Assembly: GCF_024166365.1 (NCBI RefSeq)
Contig: NC_064822.1
Span: 108,000,823-108,064,822, forward strand
Source: Elephas maximus indicus
Taxonomy: Eukaryota > Chordata > Mammalia > Proboscidea > Elephantidae
Direction: 5' to 3'
DNA: 64,000 bases
The notes under the pieces were generated by a model. The model saw only the letters and a list, made by a program, of their open reading frames with translations, searched no databases and had not been told where the DNA came from. The position numbers were made by a program, and so were the translations under genes. Below, piece after piece: positions 26,901 to 36,249 of this stretch (the first letter of the stretch is position 1; every line of letters begins with the position of its first letter).

Positions 26901-29396
26901 CACCATGGGCAAACCTGCTCAGGACATGGGCGTACCCAAAAATACCAGGACAGAAAAGTGGCCAGGTCCATCTTGTTGGAAAGGCTGACTATCCTGAAGA
27001 AGGGAGCCAGCTCTTCATTTCATAACATGCCAAATCTCAAATGAAGGCTTCTGGGTATGTAAATTCCTACATCAGGCCCCAACTCCATCTTTGATCCTAG
27101 CTTCTACCCTCTCCCCTGAATCCCTTTTATCAGAGTCATCCTCTCTAAAGCAAAAATGGCATGTTGCACAATGTGTATAGACTGGAGGCCCCTTTCCATT
27201 GCTGCCTCCCATGGGGCCAGGAAACTGACAAGAGGTGCTGGTCTGCACAGACCTTTCTTGTTTGATTTGGGGACCACAGCTTTCAAAATCTGACTTAACC
27301 TACACAAGCATGGCTTCCATTTAAATAAGGTTGTGTTCGCTATGGTCAGAAACACAGACAAGAGGAAAATCATCTGAAATTCACCATGGAGGTGAAATTC
27401 AAAAGCTGTCTCCAGCAGAGCATTCAGAATTTGGTTTGGTTTAACAAGCCCTAACTTTTTCATATATATCTATAAGGCTGAGCACTAACCACAGAGTAAG
27501 CCCTACAGTCTAAGCACCACAGTACACACCTGGACACATCTGGATTTACCCATTTTCTCTGGCTGCCGGAGGCCAAGGGTTTATATTCAGGAGACTGAAA
27601 TTATTTGGGAAGTGTTCAGGCCTTTGAACCTCTTCCCCTCTGTCCTTGGACAGCCATTTTTGTCAACAAGAGGTGACTGTCTTCATATTCATCCTTTTTT
27701 CCATGTCTCTAGACTTTGCCCCTTAATAAGGTTTGACCAGCCCAGCCAAGAATCAGTGCACTCTTTTCCCCAGATTCCAATCATCAGAAAGCCTTGACCA
27801 TCCATATATAAAACAATTTCAAAGAGCAAGAAGCCACAGAGATGTTCGTAAACCCTGAGGCTGAGCAGAGGGCAGCAGGGAAGCATCCGATGGGAAGCCT
27901 AGAGCTGCAATGGGGAGGCTAAGCTGTGATGGCCATGTGACTTTCTCAACCACAGGCTTTGTCCTGGCTTGACCTGTCCTCAGTGTCTAAACGTAACATA
28001 GCCCTCTAGTCTTTAGTGCTGGGTCTGGAGACAGGGGGCTAAGGGCCCATCTTGATCTTTCTTTTCCTTCCAAATGACCTTGGCCATGGTGTTTACCTCC
28101 ATGCCTCTGCTAACTTATCTGTAAAATGGGTATAATAGTTTCTTAAAAGTCAGAGGCCTATCTGTGCTGGATGATTCCTTGGATCTCTTCCAGTCCTTCT
28201 ATCCTTCCCCTTCTCAGTACCTCTCCCTAGCCCTCCTGAGATAAAAATGATTGCAACAATAACCACCATTTTGGAGTATTTAGTGTGGTACATTGTGCCA
28301 AGATCTTCACGTGCCCTTTATTTTTAAAACCTGACAACAGCCCCAAGAGATAGGCTATTGTCTCCATTTAAAGATGAGGAAATGGAGGTACAAACAGGGT
28401 TATGAAAATTTCCCAAAGCCACACAGCTGGCAAGTGATAGGGGCAGGGCTGAAGCCAGGTCTGACTTCAGAGCACTCTCAAGAGCTCCTTAAAACTACAC
28501 TATTCCGCTTCTCAAGGGAGCCCTTAACCTATGAAACAAACCCCCTAGCTGAAATATCTGTGAGCGACCTCACACTGGTGCTGCAGATCCACCAGTTCAC
28601 TGACTGATGAACAAGCTCAGCGTGCAATGGAAGGAGACCAAGCCTCCCTGGTTACTCTGGGTGGGTTCCTTCTCACTGGCCTTCTCTGCATCTCTGACAC
28701 CAGCCTGGCTCTTGATAGTAAGGAGCAGGTCTCTTCCCTTTGGATCTCCTGCTAGTACCCCTGATCAGCCTCTTCAAGTAGTGAACAGACCTTATACAAG
28801 TCACCCTGACCAGGGAAAGCACCTGCCTTGTCCACAGGAAGTGCCTCCCCATATCTGGCTTCAATCCCTCCTGCTATAATAAAACCTCATGTGCCAAGAA
28901 GAAAAGAGAACGGATGTTTAGATGTTCCCCCAGGTCCTAGCAGACCCACCTTATCAATGAAAGAGGCAAACTTGTTGTTCAGAGCCTTGATCTGCTCCCG
29001 CTCCTGGGCACGCACTTTCTGGATCTCAGGGTCCAGCTCCACATTGAGGGGTTCCAGGAGGCTCTCGTTGACAGTGACCTGATGGATGCCTCCAGGTGCG
29101 CACACAGTCGGACACAGGGGCCCCAGGGCCACACTGCCAAACATGCTGCCTGCAAAGCCGCTGGCCCGGCCCCGGCCAAACCCATAGCCTCCACTCTTTC
29201 CGTTACCACCGGCCACATTGAGGGAGATGCTCCGGGTGCCCCCCAGGCTGTAGAGGCTCCGACTGCCGAAACCCCCGCTAAGCCCTTTGCTCACTGCCCG
29301 GTAGGAGGATGAGCTGCCCCCAGAGAGCACTGCTGAGCAGCCACTGAAGCCCCCCTTGGTGGCAGCTCCGGACTTGCAGGTGAATTGGCGGCTCAT
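20740..29396 (-). CDS. KRT71: Keratin 71, type II inner root sheath keratin (K6irs1), nine exons
   Basis: Structural protein of cytoplasmic intermediate filaments in the inner root sheath of the hair follicle; type II keratins pair obligately with type I keratins (here expected K25-K28). Exons on the minus strand: 29396-28950, 26638-26424, 25700-25640, 25125-25030, 24683-24519, 24367-24242, 22850-22630, 21743-21709, 20939-20740. They sum to 1566 bp, 521 residues plus TAG, close to human K71 (about 523). The head is residues 1 to about 131 ([10 protein letters not shown] start, Gly/Ser-rich). The rod runs from about 132 ([18 protein letters not shown], helix initiation) to 444 ([15 protein letters not shown], helix termination). 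The tail ends in PSKKASR. All introns are GT-AG, with phases matching type II keratins. The start has A at -3 and a TATA box about 95 bp upstream. The head and tail, recalled from memory, fit K71 rather than K72, K73 or K74. No disabling change is seen. KRT71 variants cause curly or hairless coats in several mammals (known from the family). Confidence 0.95.
21485..21680 (+). repeat. MIR, sense, in KRT71 intron 8
   Basis: GGTTACTGTGTGATCTTAGG and TTTTTCCCTCTCTGG match the MIR 5' half; antisense to the gene. Confidence 0.5.
21709..21743 (-). CDS. KRT71: KRT71 exon 8
   Basis: 35-bp exon encoding [12 protein letters not shown] across the end of the rod into the tail. Acceptor AACAG, donor GTAAGT. 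Too short to be found as an ORF; placed by frame, length and splice sites. Confidence 0.92.
22118..22141. repeat. Adjacent T(9) and G(15) homopolymers in KRT71 intron 7
   Basis: Nine T run directly into fifteen G on the plus strand; the pre-mRNA carries C15A9. Confidence 0.9.
22251..22455 (-). mobile_element. AfroSINE, long form, in KRT71 intron 7
   Basis: Poly(A) on the plus strand, then the reversed SINE. CCAACCTTTTGGTTAGCAGC and a TGCATCACCCAGGGACTC end. It is in the same transcriptional orientation as KRT71. Confidence 0.85.
22630..22850 (-). CDS. KRT71: KRT71 exon 7
   Basis: 221 bp, C-terminal half of coil 2 through the helix termination motif [15 protein letters not shown]. Acceptor TTTAG, donor GTGAGG. 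It is about 94% identical to KRT74 exon 7 by eye. Confidence 0.95.
23318..23650. repeat. Pair of MIRs in opposite orientation, KRT71 intron 6
   Basis: 23318-23455 is a reversed MIR (CCCAAGGTGACACAGCTACT). 23465-23650 is sense (AACACTGGACAATGAGTCAG to GGGAGTG). Confidence 0.65.
24242..24367 (-). CDS. KRT71: KRT71 exon 6
   Basis: 126 bp, coil 2, from [15 protein letters not shown] to ENVKKQ. The acceptor lies in a TTCCAG|TTCCAG direct repeat. The reading used gives the family-standard FQELQL and the invariant 126-bp length. Donor GTAAGG. Confidence 0.93.
24519..24683 (-). CDS. KRT71: KRT71 exon 5
   Basis: 165 bp: linker L12 and the start of coil 2, including [20 protein letters not shown] and ending EALYQTK. 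Donor GTGAGC. Confidence 0.95.
25030..25125 (-). CDS. KRT71: KRT71 exon 4
   Basis: 96 bp, 32 codons of coil 1B, from [10 protein letters not shown] to KCLFDA. Acceptor TTTAG, donor GTAAGT. Confidence 0.93.
25640..25700 (-). CDS. KRT71: KRT71 exon 3
   Basis: 61 bp, coil 1B ([20 protein letters not shown]). Acceptor CACAG, donor GTAAGA. The 61-bp length is invariant in type II keratin genes. Confidence 0.93.
26000..26150 (-). repeat. MIR fragment in KRT71 intron 2
   Basis: TGGGAGGTAGATGAGCTTAC and CCCCATTTTACCCAACAGGA, reversed MIR. Confidence 0.5.
26424..26638 (-). CDS. KRT71: KRT71 exon 2
   Basis: 215 bp: the rest of coil 1A ([18 protein letters not shown]), linker L1 and the first part of coil 1B, ending VVEDYKK plus two bases of a split Arg codon. 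Acceptor CCAG, donor GTGAGC. Confidence 0.95.
26760..26875 (-). repeat. MIR fragment in KRT71 intron 1
   Basis: GGAGAGGAAACTGAGGCACA and AACAGTTAATAAGTGG, reversed MIR, close to the exon 2 acceptor. Confidence 0.55.
28255..28460 (-). repeat. MIR in KRT71 intron 1
   Basis: AAAGATGAGGAAATGGAGGT and CCACACAGCTGGCAAGTGAT, reversed MIR. Confidence 0.7.
28950..29396 (-). CDS. KRT71: KRT71 exon 1 (coding part)
   Basis: 447 bp, 149 codons: head domain plus the start of coil 1A. It ends after Lys of the FASFIDK motif at a donor reading GTGGGT. The type II H1 signature [14 protein letters not shown] is present just before the rod. Confidence 0.95.
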
Positions 29397-29486
29397 GTTG
29401 CTGGTAGAGATGAAGCTCAGACACAGGAGGGAGGAAGCCAAAATCCCATACAGTTCTGCTGGTTGTGGTGAGGACTGACAGGTCCC

Positions 29487-29492
29487 CTTATA
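29487..29492 (-). promoter_or_regulatory. KRT71: KRT71 TATA box
   Basis: CATATAAGGGG reads toward the gene about 95 bp upstream of the ATG. It predicts a start site near 29460 and a 5' UTR of about 60 bp, usual for keratin genes. Confidence 0.65.
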
Positions 29493-29642
29493 TGTGCTTA
29501 GCACTGGGGCTCCTGGAAGGGCAGTCAAGAGCTTAATTCGTGGGTTTGGCTTGCCTGGGAGCAAGAAGTCATTTTCTCTATGCTGAGCTAGAGATCAAGC
29601 CCTCCCCACCTCTGAAACAACACGAAACCTTCAAATTGCTGG

Positions 29643-29685
29643 GCTTGCAAGCCTTGCTCATGTAATTTGGGTTTTATCTAATTAA
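29643..29685 (-). promoter_or_regulatory. KRT71: KRT71 upstream motif block shared with KRT74
   Basis: In plus-strand reading: palindrome GCTTGCAAGC (29643-29652), TAATTTGG (29663-29670), TTATCT (29674-29679; AGATAA on the coding strand, GATA-type) and CTAATTAA (29678-29685; homeodomain-type). The first three have the same spacing as upstream of KRT74, and the block sits at nearly the same distance from the ATG. Function is inferred; factor binding has not been shown. Confidence 0.6.
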
Positions 29686-29696
29686 CCTGTTGTTAT

Positions 29697-30445
29697 AGGG
29701 TAATTTGCCCCAGGCCCCAGCCTCTCTAGGGGGATGTCACTGGCACCTCACCATCCCCATGCTGATTAATCTTTTCAGGGTTCTTGGCTTCCACGTGGGG
29801 GCTCAGGGGACAGGGTTGTGATGGAGGTAGACAGAACTCCCTGGACAGGGAAGGCCACTGGGCAGGGCATCTGAGGGCTCCAACCACAGCTGTGTCCTTC
29901 CTAGAAAGGGGTACATCATTCTAGCATTCACCCCTCTCCCAAGCCTCTTGGAGACATAGCCCACTGATTGCCTCTGCTATTAACCCACAGAGGACAGCAG
30001 TTCTATGCCAGGGTAATAGAGATGGAGTGACCCTCCTCTGGCATGGGACATGAGCAGAACCAACCACGGGCATGTGAAAGCAAGTTCTCGGGGGAACAGG
30101 ATCTCCACTCTTCACCTCTCCAAACTCCCATCATAAGGCAGGCTGGAGGCTGCGTGATGGAGAGATAGTTCACGGCCATCCAGCCCTTCAAGAGCTGGAG
30201 AGAAAGACGAGGAGAAAAAGAGGGTGGCATTGGGGAAGGTGGCTGAGAAATTCTGGGGTTCAACTGGGAGGAGGTATAGAGAAGCAAAGAGAGAAACTCG
30301 CCCATGTCCTGGATGTTTCAAGGAAAGATTCCTGTGTGTTCCATTTCATCATTTCTGTCTCTTCTAATGTATATCTAATATATATCTTCTAATGTATATC
30401 TAATAAGACTAGGAGCAACTTGGGGACAAGAATCATACAATTGGG
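29697..30445. other. KRT71: KRT71 5' flank, no repeat or gene recognised
   Basis: Unique-looking sequence upstream of the shared motif block. It is a candidate for further follicle regulatory sites, but I see no decisive motif. Confidence 0.45.
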
Positions 30446-30724
30446 ATGCATCTCAGAAGTAAGGATGGTGAGACTTCGTCTTGCTCACTTTAGACACGTC
30501 ATCAGGAAAGATCAATAATTACAAAAAGATACCACGTTTGGTAGAGAATCAGTGAAAATGAGAGAAACCCTCAATGAGATGGATGACACCATAGCCACAA
30601 CAATGGGCTCAAACATATCAAAGATCATGAAGATGACACAGGAACGAGCAACATTTTGTTCAGTTATACATGGGGTCACCGTGAGTTGAAGCTGACTCAA
30701 TAGCTACTAACAACAACAACAACA
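30446..30724 (+). mobile_element. RTE LINE 3' end, sense
   Basis: AAGTAAGGATGGTGAGACTT to GGTCACCGTGAGTTGAAGCT, ending in an (AAC)n tail typical of RTE 3' ends. Confidence 0.85.
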
Positions 30725-30815
30725 TGATGAACACAATTAATGTCACTGAACTATACATGTGAACATTGTCAAATGTTTTGTTGAGTGTGTATTTACCACA
30801 ACAAAAAAGAAGCTG
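30725..30815 (+). repeat. A-tailed element 3' end, family not named
   Basis: AATTAATGTCACTGAACTAT to TTACCACAACAAAAAAGA. It resembles the tail at 33675-33780. Confidence 0.4.
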
Positions 30816-31629
30816 TTATCAGCATGACACTTAACTCCCTTTGTATCCCCAGGCACATGAGAGCAAAGAACACAGGCTGGCTAGGCCCTCCCAGGAGTCC
30901 AGGCCTCAAGACGGCTCTGGCTGAAAAGACCCCAAGAGGGGTGACCCAATAAACACTGCCATTCCACTCCACACAGTCCTGTGATCCCTGTCCTGTGGTT
31001 TCACTGCTGTCCCCTCCATCCTGGGTCATTGGCTGTTGTGATGGGCCCATGACTCAGGGTCCCCAGTCCTCCATGGTGCCTTCCTTGTGATTGTCATTGC
31101 TTCTGTGGCCCTATTCAGCCCCTAGCTCTGTCCCTGGAGATTGTCTTTGGCCAAAAGTCCCTACTAGGGTCCATGGGTGAGCTGTGGCTCTTGGATGGGT
31201 ATGTACACAGGAGGGAGGAGGGAAACCTGGAGCCAGGCTGGTTGGGGTGCTCTCTCATTTGGTTTATATGATTGACCTGGGATCCATTCCCTTCCTCACA
31301 CCATCTTTTTGCCTTCATTAATCTTATTTAAGCCACCAGAATTTCTCTCTCTCTTCTGTCTTTTCCACCTTCTCTGCCCAACCCCCATTCTCTCCTCTCC
31401 ATCTTCCATCCACCCTTCCCTGTTCCCTCTTCCCTACCACTGGTCCACTGCTCTCCCATGCTGCCTCCTCCAGGAAGTCTTGGATCAGCATAGCCCAAGC
31501 CTGAGCCCTCCTCATCTCTCTTAGCCCTTAGTATGTTCTTGGCATGTGCTGGAGGGCAGGGACTCTGTGGGAAGCTCCCATGAGGTTCCTCCAAAGGCCA
31601 TGTCAGAGGTCATTTTAGTTTTCCTTTGT

Positions 31630-31886
31630 AAGAGAGCATCTCACATACTTTGGACATGTTATCAGGAGGGACCAGTTCCTAGAGAAGGACATCATGCTTG
31701 GTAAAGTGAGGGTCAGTGAAAAAGAGGAAGACACTCAACAAGATGGATTGACACAGTGGCTGCAACAATGGGCTCAAGCATAACAACTGTTGTGAGGATG
31801 GCACAGGATCAGGCAGTGTTTTGTTCTGTTGTACATAGGGTGGCTATGAGTTGGAACCAACTCCATGACACCTAGCAACAAGGAGA
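31630..31886 (+). mobile_element. RTE LINE 3' end, sense
   Basis: CATACTTTGGACATGTTATC to TATGAGTTGGAACCAACTCC, ending CACCTAGCAACAA. It lies just upstream of the TTCC microsatellite. Confidence 0.85.
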
Positions 31887-31920
31887 GTGGAAGCTTCTCT
31901 GGGACAGAGATCGGCTAATA

Positions 31921-32278
31921 CATTCCTTCCTTCCTTTCTCCCTCCCTTCTTTCTTCCTTCTTCTTTCCCTCCTTCCTTCCTTTCTCCTTCTTCCTCCTTC
32001 CTTCCTCCCTTCTTTCCTCCCTACCTTCCTCCCTTCTTCCTTTCCTTCCTTCTTCTTTCCTGCCTCCCCCCTTCTCCAATCTTTTCCTTCCTTCCTTCCT
32101 TCCTTCCTTCCTTCCTTCCTTCCTTCCTTCCTTCCTTCCTTCCTTCCTTCCTTCCTTCCTTCCTTCCTTCCTTCCTTCCTTCCTTCCTTCCTTCCTTCCT
32201 TCCTTCCTTCCTTCCTTCCTTCCTTCCTTCCTTCCTTCCTTCCTTCCTTCCTTCCCTCCCTCCCTCCCTCCCTCCCTC
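31921..32278. repeat. TTCC microsatellite, about 360 bp
   Basis: An imperfect CT-rich section (31921-32082), then an uninterrupted (TTCC) tract to about 32254 (around 43 units), then about six CCCT units. The coding frames on both strands (PSFLPSFL and KEGRKEGR) are artefacts. Confidence 0.95.
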
Positions 32279-33540
32279 TACAAACCTCTATCAAGTGCCT
32301 GCTGTGTGTCAGGCATTGTGCTCAGTGCTGGGGACATGAGGAGCTTGTGGTATAATGATAACGGCCTTTCGTAGCTCTCAGAACTGTGTCCTTTCATGGG
32401 GCAGGTGGAGGTGAGGCAATTGGTTGCTTTGCTGGCTGCATGTTTCTCTAACGTGCATGGCAACTCCCCAGCCCAACCTTTAGCATCCCTGTAGCTTCTG
32501 CCTCTGTCCCTGATGCATCCTATCACCTCCTTCCTTGCCACTCCCTACACCAGCCAAGGACACCTCACCTATAGGCCTCACCTAAGACTACCTCCAAAAC
32601 TCTGCCAAACTATTTCTACCCAGCCTGGAATACCTTCTATTCCTGTGTTCTCTGGCCCATATCCCTCTCTTCTTTCAAGCTCCTGCTTAAAACCCTGGAT
32701 TTAGACCCATCTCCTCTCCTCTGTACCTGGGTTCCTCTGTCCATTGCCACTTGTGTGGACGAACTGGGTCCTGGGTGAGGGTACTGTGTCCCACAGCCAA
32801 CTCCTCCCTCTGTGCCTGCCCTAAGGGCCCAGGACCAGCCTCTGAACACCGGGCTCCCAGTGCAGAAGGATAGATGAATAGCCCCTTGTTGGGGCAGCAG
32901 CCAGATAGCAGAGATGGCTTGTCTTTAGGAACCTTCTGGGCCTACTTCCACCCTAAACTGGTACCAGGTAGGAGTTAGGGACTTCCCCAGGGGTCTGAAT
33001 TCCACTTCCCCACTTAGCAGGGAAGCTTTACTTAATGTCTCTAAGCCTCAGCTTTCTCAACTTGAAAAGGGTTAAAAACTCCTCATGGGGTGGTTGTGGT
33101 GGTTACATACATTAATCCATGTAAAATGTTCATTAAGAGCCTGATACACATTTAATGTTCAATAAATGTGATCAATTATTAACAGTAAAGAGTGAAGTGC
33201 AATTAGGGAATCAGCCTATCCTTCTCTATTTCCCTCCTGTCTCTCCTTCTTCCCTTCTGGGTCACCTGGGTCAGCACATTCCCTATAGGACGATCTGATG
33301 ATAGAGGACTGGGAGGGGCCATGTCTGAGGTCCCAAGCTCAAAGAAACTCTCCACTCAGCCCATCCTTGATATTGGAAAATTCTCTACTAGAAATCATAA
33401 TAGATTAACTAATGGATTAATTAATAATAGCCACATGTAAGAAGTGCTTACTAAGTATAAGGGCTGGTCGGAGGCTCTTTGCAGACATTATCTCACTTTA
33501 GCCCACTGGTATTTAACCACTTATCAAAAATATATTGAGC
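32279..33540. other. Intergenic sequence with old MIRs, no gene seen
   Basis: MIR sense at about 33000-33180 (TCTAAGCCTCAGCTTTCTCA) and MIR antisense at about 33420-33520 (AGAAGTGCTTACTAAGTATA). No supported exon. Confidence 0.5.
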
Positions 33541-33549
33541 TTAAGAGCA

Positions 33550-33780
33550 TCTATATGGGATTGAATTGACAACAGCAACTCAAAAGATTAGACAGACACC
33601 TTAGTGGGCAGTGAGTTTATGTTAAAAGAGGAGGAACAACTCAGAAAAGGAGTGTGAGAATGGTTGCACAACTCTAAGAATGTAATCAATGTCACTAAGT
33701 TGTACGTGTAGAAACTGTTGAGCTGATGTATGTTTTCTTGTGTATATTCTCAACAACAACAACAAAATAAATAAAATTTA
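33550..33780 (+). repeat. A-tailed retroelement 3' end, family not named
   Basis: TTGCACAACTCTAAGAATGT, then TGTATATTCTCAACAACAAC and an AT-rich tail AATAAATAAAATTT. It shares an AATGTCACT-centred core with 30725-30815. Possibly an L1 or LTR end. Confidence 0.4.
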
Positions 33781-34148
33781 GGAAGAAAAAACAAGGACCA
33801 CAGTCTAGAGCCATGTCATGTGGGGACAAATGTCCCTCCCCACTGCACCGCTATTACATCAGAACAAAAAATGGACATACATGTTGACCGTTTCTGCCTT
33901 CAAGAAAAGAGTAACTTCTGCTCCGTATACTCAATTTAGGAGGCCAGGGATATTTATGTAGTGAATTTTAGAGAAAAAAAAATTAAGCAGCTAAAAAATG
34001 ATTTGATGCAGAAAGTTACCTGGTTATTTGGAATTAAATAATCAGAGACTCACATGCACGGGCCAAACTGGCAATTCTCTTCACCAATACGACCTAAGTT
34101 TCCTCATTAATAAAACAAGCTGCTTCTAGAAAGAAAGAATCTATCGAG

Positions 34149-34216
34149 CACCTATAGCGTCTCTATGAGTTGGAATCAACTCGGCGGCACTGGGTTTGGT
34201 TTTTTTTTTTTTGGTA
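34149..34216 (+). mobile_element. AfroSINE 3' end, sense, truncated
   Basis: TCTATGAGTTGGAATCAACT and GGCGGCACTGGGTTTGG, then a T run. Confidence 0.8.
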
Positions 34217-34904
34217 CCAAGTGGTGAGAAGGGAAGTACAAAGTTGCCTGCCATCAAAGAAGCTGGAGTCTCTGGATCCCTCAAATGCAGTTGATCTGGA
34301 AAAAGCATCTCATCAAACTATTAACGAGTCATTAGCACCTTAGTGTGAATTAGTAATCAGATACTGGCCATTAGGAATGAAAAACCCAGTATTGTTGATG
34401 AGGACCGTGATAGAGGAGGAAGGAGGAAAGTTCTGGGCCACCCACAGGAAAGGTGGGCCCAGGTGGAGCTGCTGGGGTGCTTGTGTTTTGCTGAAAGAAG
34501 AAAGGTGGGGAATGGAGCTGAAGAAAACTAGGACAGGGCCACAGTTAACTGGGGTTACAAAGACCTGCCTCTGCTTTAATTGGGATCTGGGAACACTCAG
34601 GGACTGGAGGAGACAGTGCCCCCCACTCTTGGAGGCCTCACTCAGAGGCTGATGGGGAAGACAGGATATGAGCTTCTACGTCATAGCTTTACCTTTCCCT
34701 CATGCCCTTCACAGGATCACCCAGCTTTCTACGAAGGAATTCAGTTCCTGATGATACTTGGCAAGGTATTGACTTCTCTGAGCTGCAGCTGAGTCATCTG
34801 TGAAATGGAGGTGGGAGGGTCAGATGGGGTCTCAGATTAGAAAATCAAACCATCAAGACACCAGGGACATCTAGCTTAGACAGTCAAGGAAAAAATAAAA
34901 TGCT
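34217..34904. other. Intergenic sequence, no gene seen
   Basis: Unique-looking sequence with no recognised repeat, RNA gene or exon. Confidence 0.45.
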
Positions 34905-34917
34905 TATTAAATAAATT

Positions 34918-35095
34918 GGAAACCCTGGTGGCATAGTGGTATAGTGGTTAAGTGCTGCAGCTGCTAACCAAAGGGTCAGCAGTTCAAATCCACCAGGCAC
35001 TCCTTGGAAACTCTATGGGGCAGTTCTACTCTGTCCTATAGGGTCACTATGAGTTGGAATCGACTAGATGGCACTGAGTTTTTTTTTTGTCTGGG
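34918..35095 (+). mobile_element. AfroSINE, short form, sense, with perfect 13-bp target duplication
   Basis: GGAAACCCTGGTGGCATAGT to GGCACTGAGTTTTTTTTT. It is flanked by TATTAAATAAATT at 34905-34917 and 35096-35108. A duplicated TAGTGG near box A is visible. Confidence 0.93.
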
Positions 35096-35096
35096 T

Positions 35097-35221
35097 ATTA
35101 AATAAATTATATTTGTATGGCTCTTGGATTTACAGCCAAAATGTTTTATTATATAATAAAATAATAAAATAAAACATTTTGGCTGTAAATCCAAGAGTCA
35201 TACAAATGTAATTTATTTAAT
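35097..35221. repeat. Inverted repeat, 54-bp arms, 17-bp spacer
   Basis: Arms 35097-35150 and 35168-35221 are reverse complements with two mismatches. The centre of each arm reads TGGATTTACAGCC or its complement. The spacer is AT only. Confidence 0.93.
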
Positions 35222-35233
35222 GAATATATGTAT

Positions 35234-35580
35234 ATACTGTTGCTAGTTGCCATCCAGTCAGCTCCAACTCCTGGCAACCCCATGTATAACAGAACAAAAT
35301 GTTGTCCCCCTGCGCCATCGCCACAATTGTTGGTATAGAAGATACTGTGTATTTTGAGTGTCTTCCAATCAAGGGGCTCATCTTCCAGCACTATATTGGA
35401 CAACGCTCTGTTGTGACCCTTAGAGTTTTCACTGATTAATTTTCAGGTTTTTCTTCCTAATCTGTCTTAGCCTGGAAGCACTGCTGAAGCCTGTCCACCA
35501 CCGGGGACCCTGCTGATGTATGAAATACTAGTGGTATAGCTTCCAGCATCATAGCAACACACAAGCCACGACAGTATGAC
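35234..35580 (-). mobile_element. RTE deletion derivative: 3' end joined to 5' end, antisense
   Basis: 35234-35345 matches the reversed RTE 3' end (GTTGCTAGTTGCCATCCAGT). From about 35350 it matches the reversed RTE 5' region (GAGTGTCTTCCAATCAAGGG, ATAGCTTCCAGCATCATAGC), which in the long copy lies over 3 kb away. The endonuclease and reverse transcriptase are missing. Confidence 0.75.
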
Positions 35581-35614
35581 ATGTATATGTGTATGTGTGT
35601 ATATATATATATAT

Positions 35615-35767
35615 AAACCCTGGTTGCATAGTGGCTAAGTGCTATGGCTGCTAACCAAAAAGTTGGCAGTTCAAATCCACCAGGCACTCCTTGGAATCTC
35701 TATGGGGCAGTTCTACTCTGTCCTATAGGGTCAATACGAGTCAGAATCGAGTCTACGGCATATATGC
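35615..35767 (+). mobile_element. AfroSINE, short form, sense
   Basis: AAACCCTGGTTGCATAGTGG to GAATCGAGTCTACGGCATAT, preceded by a short (TA)n tract. Confidence 0.9.
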
Positions 35768-36249
35768 TTGTTTGTATTTTTGTTTCTACATCTGTGACAA
35801 TGATCAGTTTGACACATTGGTATGTGATTCCATGGCTCCAGGTTTGCTCTCCCCTCTCGGTGTTCTGGGGTCTGATAAGCCTCCAGAGAGAAGGAAAAGA
35901 GAATTTAGCACAGTCCAAGAGGGTAATCATTGCTGGTTGAGGGGGAGCAGGAATGCACAGAAGAGAAGCAAGAGCCAGGGCCTCTGAATCCACAAGGGCT
36001 GCCTGGCGGCGGGGAGGGCAGGAGAGCTGTTTAGCAAGTTTGCACTTCACAAGGCCAAAGATGAGCTCAGTTGGGGTGTAAAGTGCAGAGGAAAGCTGTA
36101 CAGCCAAGCCCTCAGCACAGCCGCTCTCCCATTCTCCTGCCTTCCAGGCCACCCGACTCCCCTCACTTTCCTCTCATTCAGATCCCTGGCTGGAAACACC
36201 TTCTTTGAGCTTTGCTGGTCATCTCCCTTCTCCAGCCTCCAAAGTATAT

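Noticed and set aside
20740-29396. Assignment of the first gene to KRT72, KRT73 or KRT75
   Set aside because: The head [10 protein letters not shown] and tail [10 protein letters not shown] match K71 as recalled; the K75 head and the K72 tail differ.
31921-32278. CRISPR-like array
   Set aside because: Simple tetranucleotide repeat with no spacers; the genome is mammalian.
31872-32339. Long open frames of KEGR and LPSF repeats
   Set aside because: Direct translation of the TTCC tetranucleotide tract on both strands.
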